Origin: Lujinxingia vulgaris
Lineage (GTDB): Bacteria; Myxococcota_A; Bradymonadia; Bradymonadales; Bradymonadaceae
DNA: 64,000 nt
Assembly (NCBI RefSeq): GCF_007997005.1
Contig: NZ_VOSL01000048.1
Coordinates: 33,138-97,137 of the forward strand
Direction: 5' to 3'
The notes beneath the pieces are model-generated. The model had not been told where the DNA came from. It did no database searches and was given only the letters and a program-made list of their open reading frames with translations. Positions 11,373 to 18,552 of the stretch are shown piece by piece; the stretch's first letter is position 1; the number at the start of each line of letters is the position of its first letter. The translations under genes were made by a program, and so were the position numbers.

Positions 11373-12398
11373 ATGAGTCTGGCGATGCAAGGCCTCCAAC
11401 GTTTTCTTTTTCTGGCGCGTGAGTTTGCGCAGCTGACCAAGCCGGGCATCCTTCGCCTGCTGGTGATCACGCAGTTTTGCACGATGCTGGTGGCCGCCGG
11501 TGGCGTCCCCGATCTGTGGACCGCGATCTGGGCCACGGTGGGCACCGTCTTGATCTGCGGCAGCGCCAACACCATCAACATGGTGTGGGACCAGGACATC
11601 GACGGGCTGATGGGTCGCACCGCGCACCGCCCGCTGGTGGTGGGGAGCATCAAACCCGCGCATGCGCTGATCTTCTCGGGCGTTCTGGGGTTGAGCGCGG
11701 TGATGATTCTGACCTTTCTGGTCAACCCGCTCGCTGCGCTGATGGGCATCGCCGGACACGCCTATTACGCTGTGATCTACACGATGTGGCTCAAGCGCAG
11801 CACGCCCCAGAACATCGTGATTGGCGGGGCTGCCGGCGCCTTCCCGGCGCTTATTGGCTGGGCCGCGGTGACCGGTGAGTTGAGCCTGACGGCCTGGCTG
11901 ATCTTCGCGATTGTCTTCTTCTGGACGCCACCCCACTTCTGGGCGCTGGCGCTCTATAAAGATGTCGAATACGGCAAGGCCAACGTGCCGATGATGCCGA
12001 ATGTGCGGGGCCATCACACCACCAAGCTGCAGATGCTCATCTACATGCTGCTGCTCCTGGGGACCTCGCTGGCGCTGAGCCTTACCGGCGATGTCGGGCT
12101 CATCTACCTGGTCGCCGCGGTGATCCTCGGCGCGGGCTTTACCTACTGCTGCATTCGCGCGGCGTTTGACGCCACGGACTACTGGGCCAGGCGCACCTTC
12201 GCGTTCTCGATCATCTACCTGGGGCTGCTCTTCGCGGCGATGTCCTTCGACAGCCTTCAGACCCACTACTTCACCGAGCGTCACTACCTGGCGGCGATCG
12301 AGCGCGACGCCGATCGCATGCGCGCCGAGCAGGACATCGATGAGATTCGACGTCTGCATAACGCCGCCTCCGCCCCGGTGCTGACCTCCACCCCCTGA
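11373..12398 (+). CDS. ctaB: Protohaem IX farnesyltransferase (haem O synthase)
   Basis: The protein has 341 residues from ATG 11373 (ATG 11385 is also possible). It is a UbiA-superfamily prenyltransferase with about eight to nine transmembrane helices. The Asp-rich motif NMVWDQDIDGLMGRTAHRPL binds the Mg-farnesyl diphosphate, and a second conserved segment reads FFWTPPHFWALAL. It converts haem B to haem O, the first step to the haem A needed by the adjacent oxidase. It lies just after the operon terminator and begins an assembly-factor operon with ctaG, a small gene and SURF1. I see no ctaA (haem A synthase) in the window. Confidence 0.95.
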   Translation: MSLAMQGLQRFLFLAREFAQLTKPGILRLLVITQFCTMLVAAGGVPDLWTAIWATVGTVLICGSANTINMVWDQDIDGLMGRTAHRPLVVGSIKPAHALIFSGVLGLSAVMILTFLVNPLAALMGIAGHAYYAVIYTMWLKRSTPQNIVIGGAAGAFPALIGWAAVTGELSLTAWLIFAIVFFWTPPHFWALALYKDVEYGKANVPMMPNVRGHHTTKLQMLIYMLLLLGTSLALSLTGDVGLIYLVAAVILGAGFTYCCIRAAFDATDYWARRTFAFSIIYLGLLFAAMSFDSLQTHYFTERHYLAAIERDADRMRAEQDIDEIRRLHNAASAPVLTSTP

Positions 12399-12414
12399 GC
12401 CCGGAGTACCTCGT

Positions 12415-13002
12415 ATGGCGAGCTCACCGCATAACGCTGCCACCGCGGAGATGGCCGAACGAAACGCCAGACTCGGCAAGTGGTTTATCGGCGTCATCGT
12501 CGGGATGTTCCTTCTCGGTTTTGCATCCATTCCCCTCTACCGCTGGGTCTGTGCCCAGACCGACCCGGGTGGTTCGGCCTACTTCAACGGCGAAGCCGAC
12601 TCGTATGAAGGCGTCGTCGTCGATGAGAGTCGTCAGATCCGCGTGCGCTTTGCCACCAACGTCGAACGCCAACTTCCCTGGTCCTTCGACGTCGCCGAGA
12701 AGCACGTCACGGTCCATCCGGGTGAGAAGCGTCTGGTGAGCTTTACGGCGCTCAACGAGGCCCCCTTCCCTATCAAGGGAAAAGCCGTCTACGACATCAA
12801 CCCTCCCGAGGCGGCGCCCTACTTTAAGAAGATCGAGTGCTTCTGCTTTGTCGAGCAGACCATCGATGGCGAGTCGAAGTACGAGATGCCGCTCTATTTC
12901 TGGTTCGACCCGGAGCTCCCTGAGCATGTCACCGAGGTGACGCTGGCGTACACCTTCTTCAGCGCAGACAGCTCGATGACCCGCGCGAGCCGAGAGTACT
13001 GA
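12415..13002 (+). CDS. ctaG: Cytochrome c oxidase assembly protein CtaG/Cox11
   Basis: The 195-residue protein has one N-terminal transmembrane helix (residues about 22-42) and a periplasmic immunoglobulin-like domain. The copper motif ECFCF is present and is followed by the conserved Phe/Pro region YFWFDPELP. Cox11 delivers copper to the CuB site of subunit I. A GGAG stands a few bases before ATG 12415. Its stop overlaps the next start as TGATG. Confidence 0.95.
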   Translation: MASSPHNAATAEMAERNARLGKWFIGVIVGMFLLGFASIPLYRWVCAQTDPGGSAYFNGEADSYEGVVVDESRQIRVRFATNVERQLPWSFDVAEKHVTVHPGEKRLVSFTALNEAPFPIKGKAVYDINPPEAAPYFKKIECFCFVEQTIDGESKYEMPLYFWFDPELPEHVTEVTLAYTFFSADSSMTRASREY

Positions 13003-13172
13003 TGAGCGATGAGCAATCCGTAGAAGCCTCCGACGCCCCCCTTCCTGAGAAGGGCGCGTTTCAGGTCGACGAAGCGATGCGTCGCCGCAACCGCCTCACC
13101 GCGATCATCATCACGGTGCTCGTCCTGACCATGATCCTCGTGGGCACCCGCCATCAACTCTTCGGACCCTGA
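13002..13172 (+). CDS. 56-residue single-helix membrane protein between Cox11 and SURF1
   Basis: The reading frame begins at ATG 13002, inside the Cox11 stop (TGATG), and ends at TGA 13170-13172, which itself overlaps the SURF1 start (TGATG). The product has an acidic N-terminus (MSDEQSVEASDAP), a basic patch MRRRNR and one hydrophobic helix (about TAIIITVLVLTMILVG), ending RHQLFGP. Stop-start overlaps on both sides indicate a real, co-translated gene. I do not recognise the family. Its position suggests a small oxidase assembly or accessory subunit, in the manner of other small Cox-cluster membrane peptides (inference). Confidence 0.75.
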   Translation: MSDEQSVEASDAPLPEKGAFQVDEAMRRRNRLTAIIITVLVLTMILVGTRHQLFGP

Positions 13173-13975
13173 TGTCATCGCGTCGATTTAAAGCCCCGGG
13201 GGTCGTCGCCACGCTCTTTGCCCTGCTGGGGCTGGCGCTGCTGCTGTGGCTGGGGACCTGGCAGAGCATCCGATATCAAGAGAAGTCAGCCGCGGAGTCG
13301 CAGCGCGACGCGCTGGCCGACGCCGAGCCGCATCACATCACCTCGCTCGACGCGCTTAACAGTGGCGAGCTGGACTTCCACCCGGTGACGCTGCGTGGTG
13401 CGTTTGCGACGGAGCCGGCCTTTCTCATTAAACATCGCGTGTTCAAGGGAAAGCCTGGCTATTGGCTTGTCAGCCCGCTGATCCTGGAGAGTGGCGAGTC
13501 GGTGCTCGTGAACCGTGGCTGGGTGCCCTATGAGGATGGAGAGGGCAAAGCGGCGGCGCTCATCGACCGCACCGATGGGGAGGAGACGCTTCACGGGCTG
13601 GTTCATTACCTGGACTACGTCGTGGCCGACGACGCGACGCGCGAGGCGGTGAAGCGCGGCGAACACGACCCCTCCCTGATCCTCTGGGACTCCTATGACA
13701 CCGAGGGCATGCACCAAGCTGTTGAAGGTCCGACGCCTTCACGAGCCGTCATTGTGACGCTCTCCGAGGAGCACTCCGGATCGCCCTACCCCATCGCCAG
13801 CTACGCGCACATCACCGAGCCTTACCTGACCGCCGAGAAGCATTTTGGTTACGCGTTGACCTGGTACAGCCTGGCGGTGGCTCTGATCGCGATCTACATC
13901 GCCGCCGGATTCGGAGCGCTTAAAGCGAGCCCGATGGCGCCTCGCGAAGACGGCCAGCTTAGAGACCACTCCTGA
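13172..13975 (+). CDS. SURF1-family oxidase biogenesis protein
   Basis: The 267-residue protein has the SURF1 layout: one N-terminal helix, a periplasmic domain and one C-terminal helix. It shows GTWQ after the first helix, the conserved blocks KGKPGYWLVSPL and VLVNRGWVP, and the tyrosine-rich segment TAEKHFGYALTWYSLA before the last helix. SURF1 helps insert haem A into subunit I. It starts within the stop of the small upstream gene. The gene runs convergently into the gene at 14033, and I see no clear terminator in the 57-nt gap. Confidence 0.93.
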   Translation: MSSRRFKAPGVVATLFALLGLALLLWLGTWQSIRYQEKSAAESQRDALADAEPHHITSLDALNSGELDFHPVTLRGAFATEPAFLIKHRVFKGKPGYWLVSPLILESGESVLVNRGWVPYEDGEGKAAALIDRTDGEETLHGLVHYLDYVVADDATREAVKRGEHDPSLILWDSYDTEGMHQAVEGPTPSRAVIVTLSEEHSGSPYPIASYAHITEPYLTAEKHFGYALTWYSLAVALIAIYIAAGFGALKASPMAPREDGQLRDHS

Positions 13976-14032
13976 TCGTATCGGCAAGGCCTCGCGGCTT
14001 CGGCGTGTGGCGCCTGGTGACGCTGCGGCCTG

Positions 14033-15499
14033 CTAGAAGCGACCTTCCCAGCTCAGGGTGGCCCCCCTCTCGGAGAGGCTGACGTCGAAGCGTGGCTCAG
14101 CAGGCCGCATGGTCGGCGTCTCACGAGCGCCTGCCCTCTCAAGGATTAGCGCTCCGAAGACTGCGGCCCCGACCCCCAGCGTGATGCTCGCGCCCAACCG
14201 GTGCAGGTTCGTCGCGCGGGCCTGCCTCTGCCGCGCCTCTTCGCCAGTAAAGCTCATCGCCTGGGTCCCCTCACAGCTCATCCAGGAGTCGCCACCGGTC
14301 TGCGCGGAGCAATTGTAACGATGCTGCTGCACCAGGGCGTAGCCCAGCCAGGCGCCGCCGGCGACCATCAGCGTGGTGGGAGCCGCCCAGACCACCGCGC
14401 TTCGAGAGGGAGGCTGCGGCAACACCGCAATCGGCGACGGTCGACCTGGCTCCCCGGCCTTCTCATAGAGTCGTGGAAGCACCGCCCCCAGCGCGCGATG
14501 GGCAGCGGCCGGGTCGTTGAGATCAAGAAGCTCGGCGTGATTCTCATCGCCAACCCGGCTGCTCCAGAGGCAGGCCTGCCCATCTTTGATGGACATTGTG
14601 GCCTCACAGTACTCCCCGGGCCCCATGATCACGATCTCGTCCACGCCGAGCGTTGTCGCCATGGAGCGCACCTCGTCGCCGTCGACCATGCGACCGGCGA
14701 CGATCGAGGGCCAGTAGCCCGCGAGGTTATCTCCCGGTGTGATCCCGCCAATGCTCCACGCGGCCTCATCGTTGCGGCTTGCTCCATCGCACATCGAGGT
14801 CAGCATGTAGCGTTGCCCGGGTTTGACACGCACGCGACCCACATGCACCTCCTGGCCGAAGATGGCGATGGGGCAGTCCCATCCGTCCTGCCGGTGCACC
14901 GTGAGCGTCGCGCCGTAGTCCGCGAGCTTCTGGCGTGCCTCTTGCCAGAGCTCAGCGATCTCCGGAGGCCAGCGCCGCCCCAGAATCGATCGCGCCACGA
15001 AGAGCGTGGTGAGGCGATCCACGAGCGCTCCGGCGCGCGCCTCCTCCCCCAGATCCAGCAGAGCCCGCACCAGGTAGAGCGACGCGTCGTGCACCGCGAT
15101 CGCCGCCGGCGGGTCTGCGCCCCACTCCTCCGGCGCATCGAGCAGCTGCTGGACCGGGCCGTCGAGAAGCGCCAGCACCGCGGCCACATCCTCAAAGAAG
15201 TAGGCCCGCTCCGCGTCCTTAGCCCAGGTCATGAGCTCCTGCTGACGTTGGGGCGGCATCGGTGCCAGCCCCGCGCTCGCTTCGACCACCTCGACCGAGG
15301 TCCAGGTGTTCAGCAGCTCAGCCGCGGCCCGCGCCGTCGCGACGTCTTCGTCGTACGAATACACCGGCAGGACCGCGACCTTTGCGGGCCGCTCCAGAGC
15401 CGGCTCCCAGGGCAGCGGTTGAGCGCCCGCCAGGCTCACCAGAAGTTGCATCACCACCATCACGCCTGCCCCGACTTCCCACTTCACATCGGCTCGCAT
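14033..15499 (-). CDS. Orphan envelope protein with signal peptide and two late hydrophobic segments
   Basis: I choose ATG 15499 (488 residues) because GGGAGG lies about 7 nt before it; ATG 15529 lacks such a site. An N-terminal signal (to about ...SLAGAQ) is followed by KVAVLPVYSYD, a long alpha-rich region and a Cys-containing domain. Two hydrophobic segments (PTTLMVAGGAWLGYALV and LGASITLGVGAAVFGALIL) flank a short polar loop with two cysteines. The last residues are FDVSLSERGATLSWEGRF, a beta-strand-like end with terminal Phe. I recognise no family. The same late architecture recurs in the genes at 33586 and 40615. It stands alone, behind the apt terminator. Confidence 0.7.
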   Translation of the reverse strand: MRADVKWEVGAGVMVVMQLLVSLAGAQPLPWEPALERPAKVAVLPVYSYDEDVATARAAAELLNTWTSVEVVEASAGLAPMPPQRQQELMTWAKDAERAYFFEDVAAVLALLDGPVQQLLDAPEEWGADPPAAIAVHDASLYLVRALLDLGEEARAGALVDRLTTLFVARSILGRRWPPEIAELWQEARQKLADYGATLTVHRQDGWDCPIAIFGQEVHVGRVRVKPGQRYMLTSMCDGASRNDEAAWSIGGITPGDNLAGYWPSIVAGRMVDGDEVRSMATTLGVDEIVIMGPGEYCEATMSIKDGQACLWSSRVGDENHAELLDLNDPAAAHRALGAVLPRLYEKAGEPGRPSPIAVLPQPPSRSAVVWAAPTTLMVAGGAWLGYALVQQHRYNCSAQTGGDSWMSCEGTQAMSFTGEEARQRQARATNLHRLGASITLGVGAAVFGALILERAGARETPTMRPAEPRFDVSLSERGATLSWEGRF

Positions 15500-15629
15500 T
15501 GCTCCTCCCGACCACAGATCGACCTTCACCGCCCGACCACCGGGCGTTCATCCTCTCTGTTATCGAAGGCGCGGGGCGACTTTTGCATCTGGATACATTT
15601 CTTTACAACGCCAACAGAACGCCGCGCAG
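15500..15629 (-). promoter_or_regulatory. Probable promoter interval of the orphan minus-strand gene
   Basis: This 130-nt gap lies between the apt terminator and the start of the gene at 15499 and must hold that gene's promoter if it is not read through. It is locally AT-richer (15588-15610), but I could not assign convincing -35 and -10 boxes. Confidence 0.3.
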
Positions 15630-15660
15630 AAAAAGCCCGCCCTGCGAGCGCAGGGCGGGC
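15630..15660 (-). terminator. Intrinsic terminator after apt
   Basis: GCCCGCCCTGCG (15635-15646) and CGCAGGGCGGGC (15649-15660) form a 12-bp inverted repeat. On the minus strand it is followed by TTTTT (15634-15630). It ends the coiled-coil/FMN_bind-like/surE/apt transcript. Confidence 0.88.
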
Positions 15661-15708
15661 CCAGACCATCCCCGGGTGCGATGCGTGCCCGGGCCTGGTG
15701 AACGTCGT

Positions 15709-16236
15709 TCAGAAGACGGTCAACGCGTGGTAGGGCACGCCGTGCAGCCGTTTCGAGCCCTCCAGAAAGCCCAGCTCCACCAGGAAGGCGCACTCCACCA
15801 CCACCGCGCCGAGCTCCTGAACCAGGGCGACGGTGGCCCCACAGGTGCCTCCGGTGGCCAGCAGGTCATCGACCACGACCACGCGCTGGCCAGGCTTCAG
15901 CGCGTCGGTGTGCATCTCGACCCGGTCGGTGCCGTACTCCAGGGTGTAGTCCACGCCAATACGGTTGTAGGGGAGCTTTCCGGGCTTGCGAACCAGGGTC
16001 AGACCCACACCCAGCGCGTGAGCCAGCGCCGCGCCGAAGATAAAGCCGCGGCTCTCAATGCCGACGACCGCGCTGATGTTCTGAGAGGCGTAGCGTTCGC
16101 GCCAGGCCTCAATGATCTCGCGGAAGAGCATCCCGTCGGCGAGCACCGGGGTGATGTCTTTAAAGATGATCCCCTCTTTGGGGAAGTCGGGCACATCGCG
16201 CAGGGTGCTGCGAACTTTGCTGACGAGATCAGACAT
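15709..16236 (-). CDS. apt: Adenine phosphoribosyltransferase
   Basis: ATG 16236 gives 175 residues, the usual Apt length, and has GGAG about 7 nt upstream; a longer in-frame start would extend back into surE. The PRPP-binding loop VVVVDDLLATGGT spans residues 119-131, and the hood and core regions (FPKEGIIFKDITP, GIESRGFIFG) are intact. Apt salvages adenine to AMP using PRPP. Its start overlaps the surE stop by 8 nt, so it is probably translationally coupled to surE. Both act on nucleotides, which makes a salvage operon plausible. Confidence 0.97.
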   Translation of the reverse strand: MSDLVSKVRSTLRDVPDFPKEGIIFKDITPVLADGMLFREIIEAWRERYASQNISAVVGIESRGFIFGAALAHALGVGLTLVRKPGKLPYNRIGVDYTLEYGTDRVEMHTDALKPGQRVVVVDDLLATGGTCGATVALVQELGAVVVECAFLVELGFLEGSKRLHGVPYHALTVF

Positions 16237-17029
16237 CGCTATCTCCGGGGGCGCCTTGTGAGCGGGGCTCGGCGTGAGGTTGGAGCGCGTCCCACTGACG
16301 CAGCTCATTAAGAAATCGGTAGTGGGTCAGATCGAGGTCGACCGGGCTCAAGCTGATATGCCCCTCGGCCACCGCGTTGCAATCGCTGCCGGGCATATCA
16401 TCAAAGCCCAGCTCGGAGCCACCCAACCAGTAATAGGGCAGGTGACGGGGATCTTCTTTGGCGACGACCTGGCGACCGTAGTTGCGTCGGCCCAGCTTGC
16501 TCACGCGGACGCCGGAGCTCGCGCTGAGCGCGGGGGGAAAGTTCACGTTGAGAAAGGAAGCCCGGGGCAAGCCCTCTTTCAGCGCGTCGGCGGCGATGCG
16601 CTGGACCCAGCTGGCGAGCAGCGCAGCATCCATCGCACCGCGGCCGGCCTGACTGAACGCGATCGAGGGCACATCGGAGAGCGTCGCCTCAATGGCCGCG
16701 GCCACCGTGCCGCTGTAGAGGACATCATCGCCGAGGTTGGCCCCGTGGTTGATGCCGCTGACGCACAGGGCCGGTCGGCGGGGCAAGGCGTGGTTTAAGG
16801 CGATGTAGACGCAGTCGGTGGGCGTGCCGCTGACGGCGAACTGCTGTGGGGCACGCTCCCGGATGCGCAGGGGCTGGCGCAGGCTGATCGCCCCGCTGAC
16901 CGCGCTCTGCTCGGTGGCCGGGGCCACCACCCAGACCTCACCCAGCGCACGCATCGCGTCAGCGAGGATCGCGATGCCCGGAGCATCAATGCCGTCATCG
17001 TTGGAGACGAGGATCAGGGGGCGCGTCAC
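16229..17029 (-). CDS. surE: 5'/3'-nucleotidase SurE
   Basis: I prefer GTG 17029 (266 residues), which has AAGGAAG about 5 nt upstream; ATG 17065 would add 12 residues and lacks a spaced RBS. The SurE motifs are complete: SNDDGIDAPG (metal-binding Asp pair), SGTPTDCVYIAL, and SGINHGANLG. The enzyme removes phosphate from nucleoside monophosphates and is linked to survival in stationary phase. It overlaps apt downstream and follows the FMN_bind-like gene by 67 nt. Confidence 0.96.
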   Translation of the reverse strand: MTRPLILVSNDDGIDAPGIAILADAMRALGEVWVVAPATEQSAVSGAISLRQPLRIRERAPQQFAVSGTPTDCVYIALNHALPRRPALCVSGINHGANLGDDVLYSGTVAAAIEATLSDVPSIAFSQAGRGAMDAALLASWVQRIAADALKEGLPRASFLNVNFPPALSASSGVRVSKLGRRNYGRQVVAKEDPRHLPYYWLGGSELGFDDMPGSDCNAVAEGHISLSPVDLDLTHYRFLNELRQWDALQPHAEPRSQGAPGDSDV

Positions 17030-17096
17030 AGGCTTCCTTTCGAGGTGGGGTGGCCGCACTACCATGCCCTGGCATACTCTGCGGCCCTAAGGGGGC

Positions 17097-17720
17097 TCAG
17101 CCGCCCTGCCCCAGGGAAACTTTCATCAGGTAGAGCGCCTCGCGTGCGGCGTTGGCCACAAGCTGACTCTCCACCGGCTCGTCATCGACGGGCTTGATGG
17201 CTTTGTCGGGGCCGACCTCGAAGGAGTCCTTGAGGCTCAGGCCCACCAGCTGATCGAGAAACGCCGGGCGAGTCAGCTCCCGGGAGCCCCGGTAATCGAA
17301 GAGGCGCACGCGGCTCACTCGCCCGCGCGCGTCCACACCGATGCCCACCTCGATGCGCACGACATTGCCCTCGAGAAGTCGAGATTCCACGCGCGGATCG
17401 ATGAAAAGCGCCACCCCGAGGAAGCGTCGTTTTCCCGACGACTCATCGACGGCGATGTAGAACTCCGGGTTGCGATCTTCGGGGTAGAGCTCAAAACCGA
17501 GCTCTGCCTCGATCTGCGCGACCTCGGCGTCGGTGTAGCTGTCGCGTCGGCGCAGAAAGTCGGTGGCGTCGGGGAAGATCTCCTGGAGGTAACCCCGGGT
17601 GATCTCCCAGCTTCCGAAGGTCGCAAGGTGCGCCTCGGCCGGCGGAGGCTCAGCGAGCAGCAACGCGCCACCAAGCACCACACCGGCGGCCAGACGCATC
17701 ATCGTCGAGAGGTGTCCCAT
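17097..17720 (-). CDS. Secreted FMN_bind-like protein (divergent)
   Basis: The protein has 207 residues from ATG 17720 (GTG 17723 precedes it). A signal peptide ends near PPAEAH. The region GIGVDARGRVSRVRLFDYRG, followed by PAFLDQLVGLSLKDSF, resembles the core of the FMN-binding domain found in RnfG and NqrC-like proteins. The SGAT[ST]S flavinylation motif is not seen; its place holds IKPVDDEPVES. Therefore a non-covalent or lost flavin site is more likely if the homology is right. It lies 17 nt after the coiled-coil gene and upstream of surE, in one transcription unit. Alternative view: an uncharacterised periplasmic protein. Confidence 0.5.
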   Translation of the reverse strand: MGHLSTMMRLAAGVVLGGALLLAEPPPAEAHLATFGSWEITRGYLQEIFPDATDFLRRRDSYTDAEVAQIEAELGFELYPEDRNPEFYIAVDESSGKRRFLGVALFIDPRVESRLLEGNVVRIEVGIGVDARGRVSRVRLFDYRGSRELTRPAFLDQLVGLSLKDSFEVGPDKAIKPVDDEPVESQLVANAAREALYLMKVSLGQGG

Positions 17721-17740
17721 CACATCAACCCGGGCCTGAT

Positions 17741-18031
17741 TCAGCCCTCGTTATCGGTGTTCTTTTTTTGAGCGCGCTTGAGCGAGTCCACCTGCCGGTT
17801 GAGGCGGTCGAGCTCGCGTTTCATCGTGCGCAGATCGTCGCGGGTGGCCAGGTTGAAGCGCTTGGCGAACTCGTCGCGCTTCTCGTCCAGGCCGTTTTTA
17901 ATCTCGAAGGAGGCGCGAAAGGCCTTGCTGACGCCCTTTTGCACCTTTTCGTTGTTCATGATCTTTTGCGCCGTGGGGCTCTGAAGCGCCTTGAGCGCGT
18001 TGTTGACGAGATCGTCTTTCCAGCTGGCCAT
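17741..18031 (-). CDS. Small coiled-coil protein, phasin- or UbiK-like
   Basis: The 96-residue protein from ATG 18031 has AGGAG about 7 nt upstream. Residues 1-60 are amphipathic helix, and the C-terminal third (RDDLRTMKRELDRLNRQVDSL) is a leucine heptad coiled coil preceded by ATRDDL. This layout resembles small phasins of polyhydroxyalkanoate granules and the UbiK/BMFP family, which end in a trimeric coiled coil. No catalytic residues are evident. It is the first gene of the minus-strand operon leading to surE and apt. Confidence 0.65.
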   Translation of the reverse strand: MASWKDDLVNNALKALQSPTAQKIMNNEKVQKGVSKAFRASFEIKNGLDEKRDEFAKRFNLATRDDLRTMKRELDRLNRQVDSLKRAQKKNTDNEG

Positions 18032-18552
18032 GGTCTCGCTCCTGGGAGGTGATCGGGTACCCGAAAGTCTGCCGCGCCGGGCGGCGTATTCGGCGCTGAA
18101 CATTGCCCTGAGCCCCCCAAAAGTCAAGGCGGCGAGGCGCGAGTTCGCGGTCCCCCCGCACGTGCCGGCACACCCTGCGAGGCGCACGAGCGCGGGTTTT
18201 GTATGGCGAGCGCCGCGGGGCTCGTTGCAGTCAACACATACTATCCCCTTGATGATTTCAAGGCCGGCCCCGACTCCGGACGGAACGCCCGGCATGCCCC
18301 CCGACTTTCGATGCGAACGCGAGACGTCCATCCGACGAGTTCCACCCTGGGGCTGGCGTGGCGCGGCGACAGCACCTCCCGCGCCTGGTTGCGCGGCCGG
18401 CGACAGTGGAAACAGCCGCTGATGTTGAAGACGTCGGCTGGCCATCGGGTCGCCGGCGCTTTGATTTTGTGCGTCGATTCGGATAATCCAACGGGGGGCA
18501 AGCAGCCGGCGTGTCGCCGCGTTGCCAGGCAACTCTTCAGAGCATCTGGGAC
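18032..18552. promoter_or_regulatory. Divergent intergenic region
   Basis: About 520 nt without a convincing gene. Short open frames exist on both strands but have Arg/Pro-rich, atypical composition. It must hold the divergent promoters of the coiled-coil operon and the GT51 fusion gene. The best plus-strand candidate is GATAAT at 18482-18487 with TTGATT at 18461-18466, but the 15-nt spacer is short. Confidence 0.35.
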
